Part shown: positions 50,631 to 64,000 of the stretch, piece after piece
Layout: every line of letters starts with the position of its first letter
Numbering within the stretch: the stretch's first letter is position 1
From: Sternotherus odoratus
Lineage: Eukaryota > Chordata > Testudines > Kinosternidae
Reading direction: 5' to 3'
DNA: 64,000 bases
Assembly (NCBI GenBank): GCA_032164245.1
Contig: JAVMKO010000003.1
Coordinates: 71,804,390 to 71,868,389 of the forward strand
Made by a program: the position numbers and the translations under genes
Notes under the pieces: generated by a model
What the model saw: only the letters and a program-made list of their open reading frames with translations
Databases searched by the model: none
Told to the model about the DNA's origin: nothing

Positions 50631-51749
50631 TACTCTTGGGAGAATTCTGTGTCACTGCGCATGTCCTCACTTATGTCCCCTGCAGTTTTCTTTGCTTCCC
50701 CACTTGGAATTTCTGATGAGGAAGCAAAGGGAAGCCACAAGAGCAGTCATGCGACACTCCCCAGTAGTTTGGGTACCCGGCAGAGAGCTAAATCACTGTA
50801 GGGCAGAGGATGGGACTGGGGGAAGACCTGGCTGATGGCTTCTGCTCTGCGCCAGGCTCAGCTGCTAGTCCTGGCTGGGCTGGGCCAGACGGAACTTCCT
50901 CTTCCCCTGCACGGCATCCGGGCCCAGAACATACCCACTCCCAGATTTCTCCCCCAGCTCTAGGAAGCTCTGCAAACTCCTCCTCCTCCCCCCCCCCCCC
51001 TTCCTGCACCCTTCGCTCCTCCGATGCAGGGAGAGGGATTGCTGTACAGAGAGCTGCTCCCTCCATCTGCCCAACCCCCTACATACAGACCCCTTTGCAT
51101 CCAGATTCTCTCTGACAAGCCTCAGTCCCCCTACATCTGGACCACCCCAGTGAGCCACCCGCACCTGGATCCCCACCCTACTGAGCCCCACGCCCCAGCA
51201 TCTGGACATCACCACGCCCCAAGCTCCCCACACCCAGACCCCTTCCTGCTGAGCCCCAACCACCTTCACCTGGACCCCCTGCAGAGTCCCATTACTGTTG
51301 CACTCACCCCTCATCCCCCCAACAGGCCCCTGTGCATCCAGATCCGCCCCCTCTGCACCCGGATCACCACACAGCTGCCTGCCCAGATTGCCTGATGCAG
51401 AACCCTCTCAACCCACATCTAAATTCCCCCCACACTAAGCCTCTCCACACATAGATCCTGCTTTGCTCAGCCTGTGCACCCACACCTGGTACAGAGGGGC
51501 AGGGCCCTCGGGTGTTTTTGGGCAGGCCCACTCCTTGCACTGTGTCAGGTTGGGTGCAGCCTCACCGATAAGTCCGTGACCCAGGGAAGGAAGTTACACA
51601 GTGATCTCTCACCTCCATGCAGCCAGTGGCCTGTGCTCCCCAATGCCATGCTGGCGCCTCCACATTTATTTGACAAATACATGTTGCAGAATTTTAAAAT
51701 ATAGTGCACAGAATTTTTAATTTTTTGGTGTGGAATGCCCTCGGGAGTA
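50631..51749. mobile_element. 1.1-kb DNA element with GAGGGAATTCTGC-type ends in intron 3
   Basis: It begins TACTCTTGGGAGAATTCTGT and ends GGAATGCCCTCGGGAGTA, imperfect inverted repeats. The left interior (GTCACTGCGCATGTCCTC, GGCAGAGAGCTAAATCACTG) and C-rich right part with CATCCAGAT-type tandem text are not coding. Confidence 0.7.
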
Positions 51750-52216
51750 ACACACGGGACAGTTATAGAGCAGTAGTGCATGCACACAGAGCAGTCATTG
51801 AAGTCCTGCAAAGACTGTTTACAGTATAAGGCTCATCTGAGCAGAAAATGAGCATGGTCTCATTAAAGTCCTATTAAAAGAGGGCTTGGGCTCAGATATT
51901 TACCACATGGTGATGATGTATCAGTTTGTTGAAGACTAGTATTTAACACCATTACCTGATGATGTGATAGTCTCACTGTGCAGTTTACTTTTAATGGTAG
52001 CAGACAATCTGATTTATGTGTGGGATCAGGGGTAGGAGGCGAAGGAAAGGTGTGAGGCTATCATAGCTGTTTCATTCCAGCTAATAAAAATGTCAACTCT
52101 CAAGATGTAAATGTATAAATAATATTTGGAGACTTTAAATTATAAAGTTTAGCCAAGTTTTCTCTACACTTTTATACTCTGCAGTCAGGAATGACTAGTT
52201 GTAATATTTTTAACAG

Positions 52217-52268
52217 ATCTAATCACATGTTTGGAGAGAGCAAACCATCACATGACGAACGAATACAG
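52217..52268 (+). CDS. DCBLD1: DCBLD1 coding exon 4: start of LCCL domain
   Basis: This 52-bp exon encodes DLITCLERANHHMTNEY plus two bases (phase 2). The acceptor is ATTTTTAACAG and the donor ACAG|GTAAAT. The DLITCLERA start is characteristic of the DCBLD linker into LCCL. Confidence 0.94.
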
Positions 52269-52353
52269 GTAAATATGAGTGCAACGCTATGCTCTGCAGT
52301 TGTTGTGCTGTGTCTTGTTTGACTTATTCATTGTTGTATGTGGATACATACAC

Positions 52354-52551
52354 GGGGGGGGGGGGGGGGGAGGATAGCTTAGTGGTTTGAGCATTGGCCT
52401 GCTAAACTCAGGGTTGTGAGTTCAATCCTTGAGGGGGCTATTTAGGGATCTGGGGCAAAAAATCTGTCCGGGGACAGTACTTGGTCTTGCTAGTGTAGGC
52501 AGGGGACTGGACTCTGACCTTTCAAGGTCCTTCCAGTTTTATGAGATAGGA
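52354..52551 (+). mobile_element. tRNA-derived SINE in intron 4, behind a 17-base poly-G
   Basis: GGATAGCTTAGTGGTTTGAG, GGTTGTGAGTTCAATCC and the tail TGACCTTTCAAGGTCCTTCC identify the same SINE family as 20481-20659, more diverged. Confidence 0.85.
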
Positions 52552-53316
52552 TAAAGTATCTTGTTTGCTGCTTGACACGTGCTGAAAAGCCTAGTGTTTA
52601 CCACAAGAATGTGTTTTCTTGAGAAATTCATTCCTTTTCATTATGATGCTATAGTTATCTGTGGCTTATTTGTGAGTAGCAGCAGAGTCATCTCCCCAGG
52701 ACTTCACTTTCCAGAACAAACAAGGGGATGCTGCTACAGTTCTCAAACTGTCTTGATTTGTGGTACAAATGGACAGTGCCAGGATAAACTAAAAATACAA
52801 AGCTTGACCTTTGGAAGTGCTGAGAGCCCTGAACTTCCATTGATGTCACTGGGAGTTGAGGGCACTAAGTATCTTCCCAGGATCATACTCTAGGTAAGTT
52901 TAAAATTGTTTCTAGGTTAGTTTCTTGAGTCAGTAATCCTGGCAATAGATTTTGAAATTGTAATGGAACACAAGTCAATTTTTACTTTGCTCATGAACAA
53001 TATTGAGCATATTTCTTCTTATCGGAGTTGCTTGGAAAGTTAGTTACCTTGTATAGTAATATTTCCAAAACAAGCAGAAGTAAAGAGAAAAAAATGCACT
53101 TAAATGATTACTATTTTGGCTCTCTGTGTGTCCTATTATATGCAGTAAACTAACAAACTTGAATCTGAGAACATATGTGCCTTTTAAAAACGTGCTAATT
53201 TATGCTCAGCTAGAACACGTTTCTAAAAATATTTCTTCGTTTGTTGGCATTTTGTGTGTGCGCGTGGCAGGCATTACAATCCATGTTTTAAACATGCTTC
53301 TATTCTTTTACTGCAG

Positions 53317-53389
53317 CAGATACTGTCCTGCTGGTTGCAAAGACATAGCAGGTGATATTTCTGGGAATATAGTGGAAGGATACAGAGAT
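53317..53389 (+). CDS. DCBLD1: DCBLD1 coding exon 5: LCCL domain
   Basis: The 73-bp exon encodes (S)RYCPAGCKDIAGDISG and NIVEGYRD, matching FCPAGC.D.AGDISGN.V.GYRD of DCBLD1. The acceptor is CTGCAGCAG: splicing at the first AG (exon from 53317) gives S-R-Y; at the second (from 53320) gives R-Y, one residue shorter, in the same frame. The first form fits the mammalian length. Donor AGAT|GTAAGT. Confidence 0.94.
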
Positions 53390-53439
53390 GTAAGTATGAA
53401 GGTTAAGAGTGGACTTTGGGTAGATGGAATACAAAGACA

Positions 53440-53830
53440 ATTGCTAGGCTTGTCAGATCTCTGGGTTTTCACCGGAAAGTCTGGTCAGAAAGGGGACTTG
53501 ACCGTGTCCAATCAGATTATTGACCAGGCACCTAAAATCCAGTTACTGTGGGTGGAGGAGGTGAGAAGGTGCCAGGTCATTACCCACACCAGACTACTCG
53601 GTTGGGGCCGCCTCCTAACCTGCATTCAGCCGCTGCAGCTCCTGACGTGGGGAAGGGGGAGGAGAGGGAAAAAGCAATGAGTGATGGGGAAGGCAGGAAG
53701 AGGAGCAAATGATGGGCTGGGTCTTAGGGGAAGCGGCAGGACAGGGGCGTGGCTTTGGGGGAAGAGGTACTCCTGCTTTGAGTGTCCAGGTTTTAAACAT
53801 TACAAAGTTGTCAGCTCTAGAAAATTCATG
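53440..53830. repeat. DNA element-like repeat in intron 5
   Basis: Left text GCTTGTCAGATCTCTGGGTT and right text AACATTACAAAGTTGTCAGCTC, with GTGTCCAGGTTTT near the right end, look like the two arms of a nonautonomous element. Boundaries uncertain. Confidence 0.45.
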
Positions 53831-54094
53831 TTTATTTAGAACAGCAAGCAAAAATGTTGTTCATTTTTAGCTCTGTTAGTATCCCATGTACTGGCACATT
53901 TACGACTTACATGTTACCGCACAAGCCAATTCCCCACTTATGAGCAAGAAACATGTAATGTCATTCAGACGACCATGCACTGAACAAATACTCGTGGCTT
54001 CTAGCTACTCTGGTTTTTGTTTTCCCTCTCCCCTTCTTTGTCCGCTAAGTGGTACTGGTTGACATGTTAAACTCTTCCTACAACCTCAGGATTC

Positions 54095-54430
54095 TAGTTA
54101 GTCTTTAAGGTGCCACAGGACTTTGTTACCTCTGCTATTCCAGACTAACACGGCTACCTCTCTGATTCTCTCTTTTGAGAATCCAGTGCAGCCTAATTCC
54201 AGATCTCAGTTACTCCTTGAACAGTGCTATACCTTCTTATCACAGATCTTTCCATATTTTTAAGTCCGTCCTCTTAGGAATAAAAATCAGTTCAGTTAGA
54301 AGGATTTTGACACCAATGTCTATGTGATTTCCTGGGATAACTCATGATTTAGTTGGGGATTCGTCCTGCTTTGAGCATAAGGTTGGACTAGATGACCTCC
54401 TGAGGTCCCTTCCAGCCTGATATTCTATTA
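54095..54430 (+). repeat. SINE/LINE 3' fragments in intron 5
   Basis: 54098-54160 holds GTTAGTCTTTAAGGTGCCAC and CCAGACTAACACGGCTACC, a repeat common in turtles. 54344-54428 holds TTGGGGATTCGTCCTGCTTT and GGACTAGATGACCTCCTGAGG, a CR1/SINE 3' end. Confidence 0.75.
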
Positions 54431-59187
<4,757 letters not shown>

Positions 59188-59228
59188 TGGCTCACTCTCA
59201 GACAAGCGGTTTGCGTTTACCTCAAATG
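59188..59228 (+). CDS. DCBLD1: DCBLD1 coding exon 7: end of LCCL domain
   Basis: This 41-bp exon encodes GSLSDKRFAFTSN flanked by split codons (D and G). The acceptor is TTTTCTTATAG and the donor AATG|GTAAGA. GSLSDKRF.FTSNG is the conserved LCCL end of DCBLD1. Confidence 0.95.
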
Positions 59229-59546
59229 GTAAGAAAAAGACCTTTATTTTAAACGTTTGTCTTGCCTTGCAATTTTTTCCCTCGTAAAAGCTAAAATAAC
59301 CTGAAAAATGTCAAAATTCATATAATGTGGTGGTTTTGAGGACAGTAACTCCCTGCCAATGTATCACAACTATAGCTTGTGACTGAGGAAAAGAAAAAGT
59401 CAGGAATAACACAAATGCATATGGCTGAGAAGCAGCTGTCATGATGTTGTGATAACACATCTGTGGTGCTGGCACACGAATGGAGTACCACTTTCATTCT
59501 CCGGGAGGTGGGGTTGAGGCTGGGTGAAGGAGAGGGACCATAGTAA

Positions 59547-59951
<405 letters not shown>

Positions 59952-59984
59952 TAACATGGCTGGTTCCCAAGCCAGAGGCTTAAA

Positions 59985-60240
59985 TTCTTCTTCGAGTGAT
60001 GTCCCTGTGGATGCTCCATTTTAGGGGAGCATCCACTCTTAATCAGAGATTTATGGTAGCAATGCCCGGTTGGGTCACACATTTACGGTCCCCGTCTCGT
60101 GCTGCTTCAGGTGGTTCACTAGTGCTGTGCGACCAATTCCTCAATTCCTTCTCTACCATCTTTGTCTACAAGGCAGAGCATTCAGCAGCATCTCACAGTT
60201 TAGCTAGAATAGTATACCCAAGTTAGTTCTAGTTTTATTA
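59985..60240 (+). mobile_element. DIRS-type terminal fragment in intron 8
   Basis: TTCTTCTTCGAGTGATGTCC and GTAGCAATGCCCGGTTGGGT correspond to the start of the longer element at 62209 (TTCTTCGAGTAGTGTCCCTG, GGTAGCAGTGTCTGTTGGGC). Only the first 250 bases or so are present. It starts 51 bases after the exon 8 donor. Confidence 0.65.
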
Positions 60241-60889
60241 TAGATTGTCAACCCTTTTTTGTTTCTTTGTCCCCATTTATTTTTAAAAAAATCCTAATTT
60301 GTTTTTCCTGATTAGAAGTAGGTTTTTGTTGAACCGTTATTCCTGGTTCTCTCCTCAGGACGATTAACCCAATCATTCACGTCAATCCCTTTCCTAGTAG
60401 TTTTTATATGTTAATGTGGTTAGCTTTTATTTCAGAAAGCCCCTAAGATTTTAGCATGTGTTCAGTTGTGGTTTATCTGTTTATTACATGATATACTGCT
60501 AAACTATTAAAAGATGCATATTGCTAGATTTTATAACCTTAGGTTAGGTATGTATTATTTCATAACCTTGGTCAAGTATGTAATACTTATTCTAACTTAT
60601 GCTAACTTCTGTTAGGTGTCATTCTAAGTCCTTAATGCTTAAAACTAATGCCAAGCCTATTTTTTTTTACTATGTATATTTTGGTTCTCCTTCTCCTTAA
60701 CTTCCATTATTACTTCTATAAACATGTTTAGCAGATGGATTATATTTTACACAAAACTATAGACTCTCCAAGATCAGGTCAGGAGTCCACAACAAAAGCC
60801 AGGAAATTCACAATATAAAACTGATTTTCTTCCCCCAACCTCTGTTGGCTTTTTTTGAACTCCAAATTTAATTTGAGGCAAATGAATAG

Positions 60890-61168
<279 letters not shown>

Positions 61169-61254
61169 TAAGATGCTTTGATATTGAAAGAAAGATTTTC
61201 CCCTTTACAGAAGATTAGTCCATCTTCATCGATGTAATTTACTGATGCAGTATG

Positions 61255-61515
61255 TCTGTGGGCTTATCTACGCACAAAAGTGACCTCAGGTTAAGCAAAG
61301 CTGTTATTTCAAACCAATATAGTTAAATTGGTGTAAAGAGGGCTGTGTGGCCACTTTTGGGGTTAGCTCAAGAAATCGGTGTGTAAACTAAATCAAAATA
61401 CGTGCTCTTAAGCCAAAATAAATGTCCATACAGGAGTTTTGCACAAGTTTAACTTAAATCGATTTAAAAGCTAAGATGAAAGCAGTGCAGATATCTCATG
61501 TAAACAAGGCCTACA
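61255..61515. repeat. MITE-like repeat in intron 9
   Basis: GGCTTATCTACGCACAAAAG on the left and CTCATGTAAACAAGGCCTAC on the right are imperfect inverted ends. The interior is TTAACTTAAATCGATTTAA-type AT-rich palindromic text. Confidence 0.45.
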
Positions 61516-62208
61516 GTAGAGGGTTGCACTGGTGTAACTACACTGAATTTCCTTGTTGGTCTACGCTGAACAAATTCCAAGAGCCTGATCCTGCGTGTAC
61601 TCTCATTATTTTCACTGGAACATGTGGGAGCTCAGCATATTGCAGCACCGGGCCATAACTGATCATCAGTTCTCATTTTAACCAAAATCTTGCTGTAGAA
61701 GAATCTTTATTGACCCTAAAATTTTGAATTGAGAAAATGGGTTCTTATTACTTCCACATATCCTGTAGTTTAAATTGTTTGGAGAGAAATTTCAGTTGCA
61801 CTTTGTGGATTTCCTCAGGAGTTTTAATATCTTACAACCTCAGTTTTTTGCCTATAAAGAAAAATGGGTACAGTAACGGGTCTGAGTTATGCAAACTAGA
61901 TATTTAAGGTTTGCACTATTCCACAATGATCATTTTTAAAAGTTTTTAAAAATTGACTTGATTGTTTTTAAATTCCACATGAATCAAAGTTTCATTAGGG
62001 TAAACTTCTAACTGGTCCTACATTACTCCATCATTTTAAAAATCTCATAGGAAGCTGTTATACATGATCTTAAACACAATTAATTCAGCCAGGGCTTCAG
62101 GTTTATACAGTTTTCATTTACACAAACTAATAAAAAGGTCCACTTGTAGAATGGGCTGCTGATCAGGCAGATTTTGTAAATACAACGAAGAGAACATAAT
62201 CAAACAAC
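61516..62208 (+). other. DCBLD1 intron 9, nothing recognised
   Basis: No feature that I can name. Confidence 0.5.
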
Positions 62209-64000
62209 TCTTCTTCGAGTAGTGTCCCTGGGTGCTCCACTCTGAGAACTTGGGTAGCAGTGTCTGTTGGGCCCACACACACATGCTCTCTCTCCTCCTG
62301 TTGCGCCATGAAGCTCCCCAGCAAGTGCAGGCTAACCCTCCTTGGTTCCTTCTCAACTGCCCCTGGCTAGGGATGGAACTTTTAGCTGTCCATTAACAGA
62401 GATCGTTAGCTCACCTTTTCATTTGAAATCATTAGTTTTTAGAAATCTTTTAGCTTTCTTCCAACTCTTCATTTGGCTGTGCCTAAAAGAAGGGAAAAAA
62501 AGACTTTGTTCTTTTGTTGACACCCCCCCCCCCATCCCCGCCCCCCTTGGAGAAGGGTATGCCCAGCTCTCCGGGCTTCAAGTGTTGCACTTGCAGTGAA
62601 GTGATCCCCGTCATGGACAAGCACTCCCAGTGCATTCGCTGCCTTCGTGAGGACAGACCGAGATCTCGCCAAGACAGAGTGCTGCCAGAAAATCATCTCT
62701 ATGGAAGGGGATGGTGATCACTTTCAGCTATTCCTGGACTCACAGGGCGGACTTCCTGCTCTCTTTTTTGACTTGTGAGAGGGGCCCCTGGACTGTTTCT
62801 TTGGCCCACTATCCTTCAAAGTCAAAGGTTGAGGGCCTTCTTTTCCCCTTCCCTCCATTTCTTGTACTGCTGAAAGATCTGCTAAAGATAAAGAGGAGAC
62901 GGAGCTTAAATAATTTTGATTGATCCCATGTGGCCGCGACAGACCTGGTACCATTACCTGATGCAGCTTGTGATGAGCCTACTGATCTCCTTTCCGACTA
63001 CTCCACACCATCTCTCTCAGGACAAAGGGTGCACCACACATCCCAACCTGGGTAACCTCTGCCTCAGAGCATGACTCCTATGTGGTCCCAGACCTAGAGA
63101 GCTCCTGCTCAAAGGAATCACAGGAGGTTCTTCTGCACAGCAGAAAGTTCTCCACACAATGCACTTACCTGCAGAAATGGTCCAGGTTCCAGATTTGGTG
63201 CATGTCCCAACAACTCTGCCACGTATTATGGAATATGCCCTGACCCTGAAAAAATCAGGATTATCCCTGAGCTCCTTTCTCAGGGTCCACCTGGCAGCTA
63301 TTACAGCATTTCACCAGCCCGTAGCCAGATGCTCAGTACTATCACACCCAACCACTAAAGGTTCCTTAAGGGAATAACACACCTCTTCCCTCAACCTTGA
63401 CTTCCTATCCCCTCATAGGACCTAAACCTACTGCTGAAAGGGCTGACCAGGCCCACCCATTTTAACCTATGGCCACCTGCTCACTAGCATGCCTATCAGT
63501 GAAAACTGCTTTTCTGATTGCAGTTACCTCAGCTAGAAGAAATGGGGAAATAGCAGCTCTGATGGTGTATACCCCATACACAGTGCTTTTTCCCTGACAA
63601 GGTTACCCTTAGGCCACATCCAAGGTTCATCCAAAGTGGCCTCCTCGATTCACATGAATTAGTTTATTCCCCTTCCCTCCTTCTACCCCAAGCCTCACCA
63701 AGAGGCCACAGGGAGGCAATACTCCATACCTTGAACGTTAGGCGAGCCCTTGCATTCTACCTCAATAGGACAAAGGCCTTCAGGAAGTCCCCTAGACTGT
63801 TCCTCTCTGACAGAAAGCTGTAAGGTCTCAGCGATATCAGCCCAAAGACTCTCCAAGTGGGTCTCGAATTGCATCAGACAGTGCTATCAAATTTGTAACA
63901 TAACCCCTCCAGACTCTGTCCGTACACATTCCATGAGATCAGTCTCCTCGCCTTCCTCAGAAATGTCTCCATCTCAGCAATCTACAGAGCAGCGACATGG
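62209..64000 (+). mobile_element. Degraded, internally deleted DIRS-type retroelement (runs off right edge)
   Basis: The left terminus is CTTCTTCGAGTAGTGTCCCT. A gag-like zinc motif follows at about 62575-62660 (CCTCSEVIPVMDKHSQC..C). From about 63200 the sequence is tyrosine-recombinase-like: LTLKKSGLSLSS and HLAAITAFHQPV (core-binding part), then AALMVYTPYTVLF, RLSKWVSNCIRQCYQ and a R-H-S-M-R motif near 63930 that corresponds to the H..R catalytic box. The reverse transcriptase/RNase H region that normally lies between is absent, and stops and frameshifts abound. DIRS elements move by tyrosine recombination rather than by a DDE integrase. Confidence 0.75.

Overview
This is a vertebrate nuclear genomic window with spliced genes, long introns and a dense load of interspersed repeats. 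The repeats point to a turtle. There are tRNA-derived SINEs whose 3' tail is the same as a CR1 LINE 3' end (the arrangement described for turtle Pol III SINEs), several CR1-lineage LINE fragments, many hAT-type elements with 8-bp target-site duplications, a DIRS-type retroelement and a Helitron-like element. The species cannot be fixed from the sequence.

Two protein-coding genes lie head to head. On the minus strand, positions 151-8920 hold the first five coding exons of ROS1 (orphan receptor tyrosine kinase): signal peptide plus the cysteine-rich start of the ectodomain. The rest of ROS1 lies beyond the left edge. On the plus strand, positions 25689-61123 hold the first nine coding exons of DCBLD1 (discoidin, CUB and LCCL domain protein 1). 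The nine exons sum to 1089 bp, exactly 363 codons: signal peptide, complete CUB, complete LCCL and the first part of the discoidin (F5/8 type C) domain. The rest of DCBLD1 lies beyond the right edge. The gene order and opposite orientation agree with the ROS1-DCBLD1 neighbourhood known in other vertebrates.

Layout: 1-9.0 kb is the ROS1 5' end; 9.0-25.2 kb is intergenic DNA filled with nested transposons (hAT, Helitron-like element with an inserted solo LTR and minisatellites, foldback MITE, SINE); 25.2-26.1 kb is the DCBLD1 CpG island and exon 1; 25.8-45.1 kb is DCBLD1 intron 1, holding a broken CR1 LINE split by an LTR-like insertion, several hAT elements and TA-flanked elements; 45.1-61.1 kb holds exons 2-9; 61.1-64 kb is intron 9 and ends inside a degraded DIRS-type element.

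I found no CRISPR array, operon, bona fide rRNA or tRNA gene, or unknown multi-gene system. The most noteworthy items are regulatory or structural details (a uORF touching the ROS1 start codon, a ROS1 27-bp microexon, a NAGNAG acceptor in DCBLD1) and the well-resolved nesting of transposons with exact target-site duplications.
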